This document shows, one piece after another, positions 10,440-21,378 of a stretch of 61,716 nucleotides of DNA. The translations under genes and the position numbers were made by a program. Source of the DNA: Bremia lactucae. Lineage: Eukaryota > Oomycota > Peronosporomycetes > Peronosporales > Peronosporaceae. Each line of letters begins with the position of its first letter. The first letter of the stretch is position 1. The notes below the pieces were generated by a model. The model was not told the origin of the DNA, made no database searches, and saw nothing but the letters and a program-made list of their open reading frames with translations. Where the stretch lies: assembly GCF_004359215.1 (NCBI RefSeq), contig NC_090620.1, positions 2,109,945 to 2,171,660 on the forward strand, given 5' to 3'.

Positions 10440-12066
10440 ACAAGCTCATTAGGCTCTGAAATAAAGAGAATTACAGTCAGGACGACCATTGTCGCCTGCT
10501 TTAGGATCACTTTGGTAACAGAAAGGTAACCCTTCCGTCGCACCTTAAAGCTAAGCTAAATCGCTTTAGCTACAGCAATGACCTGTTATGGCATCAGCTG
10601 TCACCTGGTGATCCCTTGAGAATCTATGTGCCTCATGACACAGATCTCAAGCTGATGATCCTTCACGATCTCCATTATGCGCCATCTAGTGGGCATCTGG
10701 GCCGTGTGAAGACATTCTTACGAGTGTCAGAGGAATTTTGGAATTTGAAAAAAAGGTAAAATTTCAAATTGTTCTAAAGGGCTAAACATAATTTTTTTTA
10801 AATCCCTCCCCACCAATAAACGGCGACAGCCACACCTATATAGATGTGTGGCCACCTATAATCGCTCTTGGGTCCTGTGTCAGCGCATTAAGCATGCGCC
10901 ATCCAGCAGTGCGCCACTGAAGCCGCTACCGATTCCAACCAACTATTGGAAGTCAGTAAAAGGGTCGGACAGGGCTAGTCGTCTTTGTAGACAGACTGAG
11001 CAAGATAATCCATTTAGCACCATGTAAGACATCGATCACAGGCAAGGAGGCAGCTCTCTTGTTCCTGGATCATGTTTTCCGACTACACGGGATGCCCGAG
11101 TCCATAGTATCGGACCGGGATCCACGTTTTACGTCTGGTTTTTGGCGACATGTGTTCGAGCTGCTAGGTAGCAAGCTCCACATGTCGACCGCAGATCATC
11201 CCCAGACCGATGGCCAAACAGAACGTGCCAATCGGGTCGTGGCGGATGTCTTACGCACTATAGCAACTCCCAAAGAGTGGAGCAAGCAATTGCCCTTTGT
11301 GGAGTTCGCTATAAATAACAGTGTCCACGCCAGTACGGGTGAGACACCGTTTTATATTAACGGACTGCGCCATCCTCGGACGCCAGTCTCGTTTGTGCGC
11401 AGCCCGAGTCTTAGTGGGGGAGGGCCCCTCACTATGCTCGGTGCGAAAGAGGGACATAGTTTCGTCAATATGACGATGACCCATGAGGGTATCATCTCAA
11501 AGACAGAAACTTGCCCTAGTGACCCTGCCAGTTTAGCAGTGGTCAATAAAACTACGCCTTATGACCGACCTCTTGGCGGTATCATAGGCGAGTTTGATGC
11601 TAAAAGCGTGAGCGAGGCTCAACGCTTTGTGGATGAGCGATTAGCCATCACACGTAAAGTCCGTGACGCAATGGCAAGCGCACAGGACAAGCAAAAAGAA
11701 TATGCGGACCGAAATGGTCGCAAAAATAATGAACGCTTTAGAGTGGGTGAAAAAGTACTATTAAGTACTGCTACCCTACCTAAAAATGCAATTTCTGTAC
11801 TACCTGGAGGTACTACGAAGTTGTTGCCGCGTTTCATTGGGCCCTTTACGGTGGTTGAAGAGGTTGGAGACCTAAATTATAGGCTCACCCTTCCCCCGTA
11901 TATGAAGACGCACCCCGTATTTTACGTGGGTCGTCTGAAACGGTATGTAGACCCAAATGAGGTCACATACCCCCATCTGGTTAAGGAGACCGATGGTGAC
12001 GCCGACTGTGAGTCGAGCGTCGTTCGGGTGAGGGGGACGGTGAAGGCGAAAAGCTATCAGACCGAT
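10440..12066 (+). pseudogene. Gypsy integrase (zinc finger, core, C-terminal), copy 1, ends at an assembly gap
   Basis: The H2C2 region is at about 10470-10745 (YSQDDHC; YVPHDTDLKLMILHDLHYAP; SGHLGRVKTFLRVSEEFW), followed by about 150 bp of unrelated sequence. A clean frame then runs from 11059 with SDRDPRFTSGFW, STADHPQTDGQTERANRV (catalytic D and E), a long insertion (SGGGPLTMLGAKEGHSF), and the GPF module (FIGPFTVVEEVGDLNYRLTL; THPVFYVGRLKRY). It runs into N at 12067. The core is intact here, but the element as a whole is interrupted. Confidence 0.85.
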
Positions 12067-12239
12067 NNNNNNNNNNNNNNNNNNNNNNNNNNNNNNNNNN
12101 NNNNNNNNNNNNNNNNNNNNNNNNNNNNNNNNNNNNNNNNNNNNNNNNNNNNNNNNNNNNNNNNNNNNNNNNNNNNNNNNNNNNNNNNNNNNNNNNNNNN
12201 NNNNNNNNNNNNNNNNNNNNNNNNNNNNNNNNNNNNNNN
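12067..12239. other. Assembly gap (173 N)
   Basis: A run of N. The sequence on the right restarts at a point that corresponds to about 11020 on the left, so the gap joins two near-identical copies of the same integrase. Confidence 0.99.
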
Positions 12240-13797
12240 ATGGTGCATTTAGCACCATGTAAGACATCGATCACAGGCAAGGAGGCAGCTCTCTTGTTCC
12301 TGGATCATGTTTACCGACTACACGGGATGCCCGAGTCCATAGTATCGGACCGGGATCCACGTTTTACGTCTGTTTTTTGGCGACATATGTTCGAGCTGCT
12401 AGGTAGCAAGCTCCACATGTCGACCGCAGATCATCCCCAGACCGAAGGCAAAACAGAACGTGCCAATCGGGTCGTGGCGGATGTCTTGCGCACTATAGCA
12501 ACTCCCAAAGAGTGGAGCAAGCAATTGCCCTTTGTGGAGTTCGCTATAAATAACAGTGTCCACGCCAGTACGGGTGAGACACCATTTTATATTAACGGAC
12601 TGAGTCATCCTCGGACGCCAGTCTCGTTTGTGCGCAGCCCGAGTCTTAGTGAAGGAGGGCCCCTCACTATGCTCGGTGCGAAAAAGGGACATAGTTTCGT
12701 CAATATGACGATGACCCATGAGAATACCATCTCAACGACTGAAACTTGCCCTAGTGACCCTGCCAGTTTAGCAGTGGTCAATGAAACTACGCCTTATGAC
12801 CGACCTCTTGGCGTTATCATAGGCGAATTTGATGCTTAAAGCATGAGCGAGGCTCAACGCTTTGTGGATGAGCGATTAGCCATCACACGTAAAGTCCGTG
12901 ACGCAATGGCAAGCGCACAGGACAAGCAAAACGAATATGCGGACCGAAATGGTCGCAAAAATAATGAACGCTTTAAAGTGGGTGAAAAGTGTTATTTAGT
13001 GCTGCTACCCTCCCTACCTAAGAATGCAATTTCTGTACTACCTGGAGGTACTACAAAGTTGTTTGCCGCGTTTCATCGGGCCCTTTACGGTGGTAGAAAA
13101 GGTTGGAGACCTAAATTATAGGCTCACCCTTCCCCCGTATATGAAGACGCACCCCGTATTTTACGTGGGTCGTCTGAAACGGTATGTAGACCCAAATGAG
13201 GTCACATACCCCCATCTGGTTATGGATACCGATGGTGACGCCGACTGTGAGTCGAGCGTCGTTCGGGTGAGGGGGACGGTGAAGGCAAAAAGCTATCAGA
13301 CCGATTCCTCCCACCACGAACAGGATTCGGAGTGCGAGGAAAATCACGCGAGTAACGCGGATTCCTCAGCATTATTCGATCAAAAAGGCTCAAGCGAGTC
13401 TTGAGGCGTTCATAACCCTGACAAGCCTTCGCTCGGACATCATAAAGATCCGAGGTTGGTCGCGAGACGTGACCCTCGAGATCCACAATACGTTGTTCAG
13501 CAGCGCTTAACGCTTGAGACTGAACGGACGAAGGTAAGGCAGCCGCGATTATTTGGTCGACATCGCCATTCCTATCGGGCGCCGTTTGCATTAATGGATG
13601 CGGGTGGAAATCAACGCTTCCTTGTTGGAAGGTTGCTTGTCCACCGCTCCGTGAGGCAAGGATATCAGATCCTCGTCCAATGGAGAGGTTACCCGAAGAG
13701 TTTTGACTCTTGGGAACCGATTGATACCTTACGTATTGATGTGCCCGGCTTGGTGGCTGCCTATGAAAAGGAGCACCAGCTGAGGCCTCTTCGTTAG
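12240..13797 (+). pseudogene. Gypsy integrase, copy 2, with chromodomain
   Basis: Near-identical to 11022-12066 but with a stop at 12838 (gatgcttaa against gatgctaaa) and shifts near 12990 and 13065. Beyond the point where copy 1 meets the gap it continues through a linker to a chromodomain at about 13600-13790 (LVGRLLVHRSVRQGYQILVQ, WRGYPKSFDSWEPIDTL). A chromodomain at the end of Pol marks chromovirus-type Gypsy elements, where it is thought to steer integration to chromatin. Confidence 0.85.
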
Positions 13798-13942
13798 TCT
13801 CAAATGGACAAGCAGAAGCAGCGTTATGAGAAGAAATAGGGGGTACAGTACCGCCCATGAATTCTTTCACATTCAAGCGGACGAAATTAATTCGTTGCGA
13901 CCGCTGTTTCATCGCATCGGAATGCGGATGAATGCGGCGCAA
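13220..13942 (-). pseudogene. Antisense ORF opposite the integrase tail and chromodomain (copy in this element)
   Basis: 240 codons open on the minus strand against the sense linker and chromodomain. Near the middle is a predicted helical stretch (ALSAAEQRIVDLEGHVSRPT), and the C-terminal end is Ser/Pro/Arg-rich (SPSPSPERRSTHSRRHHR). Further minus-strand pieces of the same frame lie at 14325-14557. Overlap with sense coding makes chance openness possible, but two other elements here have comparable frames at the same place. Confidence 0.4.
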
Positions 13943-14324
13943 GAATTCCGCCTCGTATTGGGCGTTTCATTTGAACGCAACACGACCGGGATCGGGAAAA
14001 TACGCCCGAGCGATTTTCCCTGAGCCCTCCATGACTTATAGACGCCACAATAATTATGTGCGTCTAGAAGAGCGCGCTCGAGGAGCAACGCTCTTGGCCG
14101 TTTAAACGAGGCCATTTAGATGGAGGGGCATCGGTGATATGCCACCCGTCTCATAGCCACGCTCGAAATGACTGGCTTATGACACGTCTGAGCACGTTTA
14201 AGTGTCGTCGGCGGAGCTTTAGGCTCAGAATCCTCTATGTCAGAACCATTATGGATATGGTCTGAGCGATAGACGTTGCGGTTTTACCCAACGAGGTAGC
14301 GGCTGCGTTACTATGGACAGCGCT

Positions 14325-14557
14325 TTAATTAATGGTCGCTGCGCTATCCAGTACAGACGACGAGACAGCGTTAGTGTATACTGCTGTATCAAAATTATGA
14401 GCAATGAGAGAAGTTTGGATGGGCAATAATGCGCCATCATCCTTCCTCATTAGCACGTTGTCCGCATCACTACTATGAGGTGACGGCAACGGTGTCGACG
14501 TATTGTAGTCGACAATTAGCGACGGATCGGCATCCTCACTGTTAAAATAGGATGGTT
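14325..14557 (-). pseudogene. Antisense ORF fragment with DPSLIVDY
   Basis: The minus frame reads NSEDADPSLIVDYNTSTPLP, then a Ser/Asp-rich stretch, ending at a TAA at 14325. DPSL-x-VDY recurs in the antisense frame of the C element (DPSLEVDY, plus 23106-23129), although the two elements have little nucleotide identity. It lies downstream of the chromodomain, outside any sense gene, so sense coding cannot explain the similarity. Confidence 0.5.
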
Positions 14558-14625
14558 TCTTAAGCGCTCAGACAGCAACTAGCTGGAGCTCCATTGCTCC
14601 TAGTGGTGGAGTATGCGTAAAATAA

Positions 14626-15540
14626 AGCTGTGCATGCCTCTACAGGCTATATTCCGTTCTATGTCAACGGTCTCATCAACTCACGCGTTCTCTTAACGAT
14701 ACGACTGCGTGAATTAGGGCTTGGTGGGGGGAAATTAGCCGATAGGCTTGCTAATATCAGCCCTGTTACCGTTCGGAAACAAGTAAGCGAGTTTCTCGCG
14801 GCGCGATTTAGTGTGGTAAGACACGTAAGGGATACGATGGCTGATACCCAAGACAAACAAAAAGAACAAGCAGATGACAAAGGCAAAAGTTGTATTAATT
14901 CTTTTATGGTCGGAGACCGTGTTTTACTAAATGCTAAAAATCTACCTACCAACTTGGTTTCCGCGGTCTTCAAGACCCAATTGCACCCGCACTTTATTGG
15001 ACCATTTACGGTCGTGGCCAAGAAGTGCCTAGCCTTTACGCTAAACCTTCCCAGCAAGCTGCGTACACCCAGTGTTTTACGTTGGCTTGCTCAAGCCATA
15101 TCGGGACCCTTTCCACGTGGACTTGAAGCCGCTTGCGCAGATACAGGCGATCGTGGCGCAAATTGCTGCATCCTCACGAAAATGTCCAGCTGACCCTCTA
15201 AACGAGGCTGCTGACGTTCCAGCGTCAAAAGACGGTCCCGAACCGCCTCAAAAGATCTCTCAACCCGAGCAAGGACCTCACGAACAAGTTGCATCTCGTG
15301 CCTTGGAGCATCAAATGCTTCCGCCGAAATTTCGGCCTCCTCCCACGCTGCTTGATGCGCGGGGGGGGCTTCAATTTCATGTGGAGAAGCTTTTAAAGCG
15401 ACGTCGTCGCAAGGGCCAATACCAGTATCGGGTGAAGTGGCTAGGGTACCTCTTCTGAAAACTCTTGGGAGTTCGAGATGCCTCTTCGGCAAGATTGCCC
15501 GCACGCCGTTTATGTTTTTGAGCACTAAGCTCACGGTCAA
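14626..15540 (+). pseudogene. Gypsy-B Pol 3' part: integrase C-terminal region and chromodomain
   Basis: The plus frame starts abruptly at HASTGYIPFYVNGL, continues through SPVTVRKQVSEFLAARFSVV and FIGPFTVVAKKC, shifts at about 15065, then runs FYVGLLKPYRDPFHVDLKPL, a linker, and a chromodomain (LQFHVEKLLKRRRRKGQYQY, VKWLGYL) with another shift before ENSWEFEMPLRQDCP. It is the plus-strand sister of 1692-2384 and keeps the chromodomain that copy lost. The LTR-B at 16536 is its 3' LTR. Confidence 0.85.
15091..15540 (-). pseudogene. Antisense ORF opposite the B-element linker and chromodomain
   Basis: 149 codons are open opposite the sense linker. The part MQLVREVLARVERSFEAVRD and following has heptad-like spacing of Leu/Val/Phe and looks like a coiled coil. 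The neighbouring minus frame (15377-15622) carries TEAIDPPNSTSSGGKR, shared with 3605-3817. Real translation is unproven. Confidence 0.4.
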
Positions 15541-15546
15541 CTCGCG

Positions 15547-16041
15547 TCAAAGGACGCTTCCCACCACTAGACGTGGAATTGGGTGGATCGATAGCCTCAG
15601 TAACGGTTTTTTTTCGGTCCATGATTGTACGGTCAACCGAAGCACTGAATCGTCGGCTACGCCTTCTTCGTTTTGTGGCATAAATGCCGAACGTAACTGG
15701 CCTTTGGCTTTAAGCTTGGCGAAATCTAAGCGAAGCTTCCATTCCAAACGAGCATCAGCCGCATCCGCGGAATTTCGGATATTCCAAATATTACGGAGGT
15801 GGTGGGCCCGGTGGAACCAGTTTTGAAATGAGACTTCGTTTTCACTCCTTGTTTTGTTTGGAAACAACGATCGGAATTTCCTGATAGAGGTCACCTGAGC
15901 CCCACGGGCTTGATCACGTAAGCGCTTCAGATACTGACTTTGCGTTATTACATTTGGCGTAAGGTATCGTTTATGAAGATCGTCGCGAGCAGCGATCTCC
16001 TCCGGCGCCCTCGCCGGGACACCGGAGATCCAGATGCCCAA
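15547..16041 (-). CDS. Antisense ORF downstream of the B-element chromodomain
   Basis: 164 codons from ATG at 16041, lying between the end of sense Pol and the 3' LTR, where no sense gene exists. It is basic and rich in Arg/Lys/Ala. The segment VSFQNWFHRAHHLRNI, then LEWKLRLDFAKLKAKG, resembles VSLMQAWSTFIRNVKDI, then WLQKHNANRVKFKK, in the antisense frame of the C element (21949-22530). The C-terminal part repeats the fragment at 3605-3817, with a shift after AFMPQ. I know no family for it. It could be an accessory protein or a regulatory antisense transcript. Confidence 0.5.
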   Translation of the reverse strand: MGIWISGVPARAPEEIAARDDLHKRYLTPNVITQSQYLKRLRDQARGAQVTSIRKFRSLFPNKTRSENEVSFQNWFHRAHHLRNIWNIRNSADAADARLEWKLRLDFAKLKAKGQLRSAFMPQNEEGVADDSVLRLTVQSWTEKKPLLRLSIHPIPRLVVGSVL

Positions 16042-16535
16042 GCTGTGACTCGCTATTTCTTAAAGTCGCTCGTTTGACTTAGCGGAGTGAATCTATATGA
16101 ACTATAAGTCTTAGCTTTCGCTATTTTGGCGGCGCGACGACGAGATTGTTTCTCTATGGGGATAATCCGCTCTTGCTCTTCATCGAGCGGATTCGTAATT
16201 ATATTGTACTCAGGGTCCCGTGTCCTGATCAATGCAATTCAGACATCAGCGGGACCACGTTCTGGGAACGGATTCGAGGCCCGCCGACGTTCATCCGGAG
16301 GTGGGGGCGTCTAATTGCTACGCTCTTTCTCCTCACCCTCTGATGGAGATTGACTTTCAAAGTCCACCATTCCCTCATCGTTGAGGAAGGTGCTCAGAGT
16401 CTGTGACTCACGATTTATTGTCATAGGACAAGGGAATGCAACACACAATTAAACGCTTAGATGTTTTTATTCCAACCTCAAAGAGGAAATGAAGCGGATG
16501 TTGTCATTCGGTCTCAACAGTCTAATGGGGGAAGG
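16042..16535 (+). other. 3' untranslated part of the B element with polypurine tract
   Basis: No sense gene. It ends in CTAATGGGGGAAGG directly before the LTR start TGTAATGGCG, a polypurine tract for plus-strand DNA priming. A matching stretch with the same spacing precedes the LTR-B at 1573 on the minus strand. Confidence 0.6.
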
Positions 16536-16870
16536 TGTAATGGCGCACACACCGGTTGGAGAACGGTTGTTCTATTACATTTACTTTATGGGTAAAATAC
16601 CCTTTCATTCTAAAATTGTTAAATACTTAAAATGCCATTTAATATGGGAAGCTAATGTTGTCACCGCCAGATATAAATTTGGCTGCCGAAATCTTTTTTT
16701 TAAATTAGCTAGAGTAAGCTGTTAGATTTGAATAATTAATTAAAGTGCAGCCCCTATGAACTTCAGGCGTTAAGTGTCTTCCTAAGGCTTGCGCATTGAT
16801 CTGGAAGAGATAGAAGCCTTTCTAAGGTATATCCTCTTGGGCACTAGTTGCCACTTGGTTCAACGAACCC
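16536..16870 (+). repeat. LTR family B (3' LTR, truncated)
   Basis: Starts TGTAATGGCGCACACACCGG and follows the copy at 1128-1573 through the imperfect palindrome ccgccagatataaatttggc and the ggcactagttgccacttgg motif, then breaks off before the LTR-C copy at 16925. Confidence 0.75.
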
Positions 16871-16924
16871 CTGAATACACCCTCCCCATCAAACTGTTGA
16901 CGCCCAGCGTGAATAGGGCGCGTA

Positions 16925-17386
16925 TGTAATGGGGTGTATCGTTTCATGAAACTAACACTTAAAGGTTGGTAATTAATACATTATCTAAAAGGTAGATAAT
17001 ATTTGGAGGATATTACTTTATATAGTAATGTTCAGAATTCTTATCCATAAATAGGTAGGGGTAGGCCATTATATCTATTTATCCCCAGACTAATTAACTG
17101 TAGATGTAAACGAAAGAGAGAGACAGATAAGATAAGATAAGATAAAAATTCAATTGCATGTTAAGTAATAGTTTATAATTAAGTTAGCATTTACAAGATG
17201 GATAGAAGAGATACTTATTTATATTAATGCAGTATTCATTTTACCCTCTTTAAGCTAGTTACCTGAAAGCGAAGTCTTACTCTGCACGTACTAGTGTACG
17301 TGAAATAACGTAAGGCACCACTCGCAACTGAAGCAGTGCGAAGTGGACTTGTTCTGAAGCACTACAAGTCGTAGTGACCCGTTACA
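16925..17386 (+). repeat. LTR family C (sub-type C1), 5' LTR
   Basis: 462 bp, starting TGTAATGGGGTGTATCG and ending GTGACCCGTTACA, followed by CCTGGTAGCACTTTG, the primer-binding site (TGGTAGC pairs with a tRNA ending GCTACCA). It contains GATAA repeats (17126-17145) and ACGTACTAGTGTACGT. It is much closer to the copy at 23419 than to the C2 copies at 5185, 19960 and 41079. Confidence 0.85.
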
Positions 17387-17436
17387 CCTGGTAGCACTTT
17401 GTAGTCCGTCCAAGGACCACATTATCCTCATCTAAC

Positions 17437-18226
17437 ATGTCCATGTTAGATGATAGTGGGAATACGCATCACGTTTCCCGTGAAAGCTACTCCTTTCTAA
17501 GTGACATAGAAAGGAGTGCGGTCGAACAAATGAGTTCGACCGTAGGAAACAATGCAATTTTGGCAATGCTGTCCAATTTGGACAGAGATGCCCTCCATTC
17601 AGCCACATACAACATGAACTTGACGAAATGAAGAAAAAGGTAGCCTTACTGAATCAGCAAGGCTCTCAACAGGCAGAACTGTTGAGGCTTCAACAGGTAC
17701 AGACCCCTGTACCTGGGATGACGCAAACGCGTCGTCCCAAAACCTATAAGATTGACATCTCTAAGTATAGGGGAGTTGAAGAAGACTCTTCTTGAGATGG
17801 TTTGTCGAGTTGGACGATTCCATAAGGTCACGTCACATCATCGACGAGCAAATGCAAGTCGCATTTGCTCAGTCAAATTTGGCAGGTCGTGCCAAAACTT
17901 GGGCATTGGGCCTTGAGTTGCGCGATCCATATGTCTTTGGGTCGCTAGAGGCTTTTAAAGCTCGGCTCAAACGGACGTTTGAACCACCAAGGGCTGAGTT
18001 CAGAGCTGGTTCAGAGCTTCTGAAACTCAAGCAAGGAAAGCGTGATGTTCACGCATATGCCCAGCATATACGACTCTTAGCGAGTTGTATAATAAATAAC
18101 CCAGTACATGAACACACGTTGATTACGGTGTTCATGCAAGGTCTTACGAATGGTTCCGTGATGACCCACCTGTTCCGCTTGGAACTGGAAACGATTGAAG
18201 AAGCACTATCCGTTGCGGAAAAGTAG
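17437..18226 (+). pseudogene. Gag of the LTR-C1 element, frameshifted
   Basis: The start MSMLDDSGNTHHVSRESYSF lies 50 bp after the primer-binding site. A 13-bp deletion at about 17600, compared with the copy at 20395, shifts the frame. The Gag core resumes at 17792 (MQVAFAQSNLAGRAKTWALG; FEPPRAEFRAGSELLKLKQG; VHAYAQHIRLLASCI; LITVFMQGLTNG) and stops after EEALSVAEK. This is a retrotransposon Gag domain. No protease or polymerase follows, so the element is truncated. Confidence 0.8.
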
Positions 18227-18229
18227 AAC

Positions 18230-19529
18230 TTTAGTTTGGACAGGATCAAGCTNCATTCTAGGTGAAAGGTGCGGTGTGTTTATTGCGGTCCGCAGTGATG
18301 CGTGATCCGTTTAAACCACAAATAACTCGGTGCCCAATATGAGCACTCGAAACTTGACAAGAACATACTTTATTAAAAGTAGCTTCTTAACTGGTCCAGT
18401 TCCGGGTTGAGAACATTCATACTGTCGTTGTCGTATTTAAAAAAAACATAAAGATATTTTAAAGAGAATGCGTTTTTATGGAAGATAGGTCCTGTTGACA
18501 TGTAGCGCGACTATAACAGACATTGAAATCTCTGACTTTCAATGTCCACGAAATTTTAGCTTTCCGTAACGAGCGATATTCCCTTTAGTACTTCAGCAAA
18601 AAAATAAATGGCGCTCATGGGAACGAATCGCCAAATTTCGTTCAACAAGATAAAGTGTACGACCTTAGGAGGCGAGGACCGACGCAAGTCCGCCGTGTTT
18701 GAATAGTAGTAGAGAGCTCACCTTCCTCAAGGAGGCCTCGGCTCCACGATTTGAAATCATATTGAGAGCTCCGGTTAAAGACGCCTAGCGCTAGCCTTTT
18801 GGATCAAGGTTAAAATCTCTTATCGAAAGGAGATTTACTATGAGTGAGTTTGTGCCCTTAAAAGGCGCTCTATGAGCAAGTTGTGTGCCTTAAAAAACAA
18901 TTCGGAAGTGTTGAGGCCTGGATCGAGCACAACGTAAGGTATCATTGAATTAGTACTGTAGGGTTTATTGGGGCATAAACAGACACAAGGAATAATATCA
19001 AGGCTTATATATAGTGTCGGCAGATCTAGCCAGCATGTGCGGCCATGACGATGGAAGGTTATACAAAGGGGGGCCTTTTCGTCGTTTTTTTATAACAGCC
19101 GTGACTACAGACTCAGCAGATTCTAGCAGAAATTGACAAGTCACCAACTTTAAGCTTACGATGCACTGCTCGAAGTTCATTATTGCAAATTAATTTTTTT
19201 ATTGTCTTGTGCGAGCTCCAAAGCATCCTGGACGCGTCTAATGACTTTTCTCTCACGAGATCATATCCCTGCTTTCATACATCGTTTTTGCAGCTTCTAT
19301 CAGGGAGAAAAACTTCCATATTTCATTTTTGTATGAATAAATCAAGCATGCATTCTACCCAGATTGAGTTTTTTTGGTAGATTAAATCCATCCTAGGGCA
19401 CTGTACATACAGGTTGTAGACGGGACGCCAGACAGTAGCCAATGGGCATGCCAGACAGTAGTCAATGGGGTAGACGTATTAACGGTCGGGTAGCAATCAA
19501 AAGTCGCGTGGGAATATCAATTCCCTATA
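18230..19529. other. No recognisable gene
   Basis: Stops in all frames. One ambiguous base sits at about 18253. A short direct repeat, ccagacagtagccaatggg and ccagacagtagtcaatggg, occurs at about 19428-19470. It is probably degraded element sequence between two Gypsy insertions. Confidence 0.4.
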
Positions 19530-19851
19530 TCCAATCGTATTAAATATAAATACTATTTTAACCAATCATAAATGCAATCTCTTTAGATAGAGACTGATAT
19601 GTATTGCGAGTGTATTATTTTAAATGCCTCGTATCTTGGATGACGCTAGCCGTCATAATCGATGACGCTAGGAGTCATCCCTTCAAATGTGAATGTACCT
19701 ATGTGCGCCAATGCACAAGGGTGGGTCACAATGTGAACCACACTTATGTGGTGGGTTTAATTGCTTAACTTCAGTAATTGACCATCCCCTTAAGTACTCT
19801 TAGTGTACTCAATGGGGATTGTGTAACATAGGGCAATTTTAGCCCGTTACA
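19530..19851 (-). repeat. LTR family A, 5'-truncated and diverged
   Basis: Follows family A from the AT-rich middle through the hairpins tgacgctagccgtca and the ccatccccttaagtac motif to agcccgttaca. The GC-rich end (gtaggcgggcacg) is missing. Confidence 0.7.
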
Positions 19852-19959
19852 GAATCAAACCGAAAGGGAATAAATATAACAATTTCCTTAATTTATGTGA
19901 TCTGGCATACCCACACATTCTTTCGGTATCGCCCCCCCCTCCAGTTGTTTGATGTCATT

Positions 19960-20343
19960 TGTAACGGGGTGTATCGTTACATGAGATTAACACTTAAAAG
20001 GTGTCTAAAAGGCAGATAATATTTGGAGAATATTACTTTACATGGTAATATTCTAAAAGTGTATTCCTTTGTAGATGTAGACCATTATATCTACTTTTTC
20101 CGCGGTCCAGTCAGCGCTGGACGCGCGCCAAGAGAGAGACAGATAAGACATTATTACATGTTTTGTATTAGTTTATAGATAGAAAAAGAAGAACTTTTTA
20201 ACCCTCTGCAAAGCAAGTATTTTAAATAGAGTCTTCCTCTGAACGTACTAGTGTACGTGATGTGACAAGAGGCACCACTTGCACTGAGGCGCTGCGAAGT
20301 GGACTTGCACTGAAGCAGTACAAGTCAATTATGCCCCTTTACA
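19960..20343 (+). repeat. LTR family C (sub-type C2), 5' LTR with an internal deletion
   Basis: Starts TGTAACGGGGTGTATCG and ends TGCCCCTTTACA. The following CCTAGTAGCACTTTG is the primer-binding site with one change (tggtagc to tagtagc). It shares ccgcggtccagtcagcgctggacgcg with the copies at 5185 and 41079, which defines C2. Confidence 0.8.
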
Positions 20344-20456
20344 CCTAGTAGCACTTTGTAGTCCGTCCAAGGACCACAGTTCCAATCATCTAACATGGAC
20401 TTGTTAGATGATAATCGAAATACGCATCACGTTTCGCGAGATAGTTACCCCTTTCT

Positions 20457-20782
20457 AAGTGACACAGAAATGAATGCGGCCGAACGAACGAGTTCGACCG
20501 TAGAGAACGGTGCCATCTCTGGCCATGCTGTCCAGATTGGACAGAGGTTCCGTCCATTCAGCCATCGCCAAGTTCATACAACATGAACTTGACGAGGTGA
20601 AGGCTACCTTCTCCTTCACCTCGTCAAGTTCATGTTATATATATCGCCAAGTTCATGTTGTATGAACTTGGCGATAGCTGAATGGACGGAATCTCTGTCC
20701 AATCTGGACAGCATGGCCAGAGATGGCACCGTTCTCTACGGTCGAACTCGTTCGTTCGGCCGCATTCATTTCTATGTCACTT
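20457..20782. repeat. Long inverted repeat (snap-back duplication) in gag
   Basis: Left arm 20457-20603, right arm 20613-20782, loop of about 9 bp. The arms are nearly identical, apart from a roughly 24-bp extra copy of the cgccaagttcatg segment in the right arm and a few substitutions. The other gag copy (17437) lacks the inverted arm, so it is a recent rearrangement in this copy. Confidence 0.85.
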
Positions 20783-20879
20783 GCAAACTGTTGAGGTTAC
20801 AACAGGTACAGACCCCTGTACCTGGAATGACGCACACGCGTCGTCCCGAAACCTTAAAGATTGACATCTCTAAGTATAG

Positions 20880-20941
20880 ACTTGACAAGCCATCTTACAG
20901 AAGAGTCGAAGAAGACTCCTTTGTAAGATGGCTTGTCAAGT
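20880..20941. repeat. Short perfect inverted repeat (19-bp arms) in gag
   Basis: cttgacaagccatcttaca at the left and tgtaagatggcttgtcaag at the right, separated by about 24 bp containing gagtc-gaagaa-gactc. At the same codons the copy at 17437 has only the right arm. This is a second, independent inverted duplication. Confidence 0.85.
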
Positions 20942-21278
20942 TGGAGGATGCCATAAGGGCTCGTCAAATCGTCGACGAGCTGATGCAAGCCGCAATTTGC
21001 TCAGTAAAATTTGGCAGGTCGTGCCAAAACATGGGCACTAGGTATTAAGTTGCGCGAACCATATGTCTTTAAGTCGCTAGAGGCTTTTAAAGCCCGGCTC
21101 AAATAGAGTTTGAACCGCCTAGGGCTGAGTTCAGAGCTCGATCAGAGCTTTTGAAACTCATGCAAGGCAAGCGTGATGTTCACGCTTATTTCCAGCACAT
21201 ACGACTCTTAGCGAGTTGTATCACAATCAATTCAGTTCGTGAACACACGTTGATTACGGTGTTCATGCAAGGTCTCAC

Positions 21279-21378
21279 NNNNNNNNNNNNNNNNNNNNNN
21301 NNNNNNNNNNNNNNNNNNNNNNNNNNNNNNNNNNNNNNNNNNNNNNNNNNNNNNNNNNNNNNNNNNNNNNNNNNNNNN
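21279..21378. other. Assembly gap (100 N)
   Basis: Exactly 100 N, probably a placeholder of unknown length. Gag is on the left and the last residues of integrase are on the right, so the protease, reverse transcriptase, RNase H and integrase core of the C element are presumably inside. Confidence 0.99.

Larger units (their letters stand above)
20395..21278 (+). pseudogene. Gag of the LTR-C2 element, disrupted by inverted duplications
   Basis: The N-terminus (HHVSRDSYPFLSDTEMNAAE) is like that at 17437. The coding sequence then folds back on itself (inverted repeat 20457-20782) and resumes with VQTPVPGMTHTRRPETLKID. A second small inverted duplication follows (20880-20941). The Gag core (KQGKRDVHAYFQHIRLLASC-like) reaches the gap at 21279 with extra single-base shifts. 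It cannot encode a working Gag. Confidence 0.8.
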
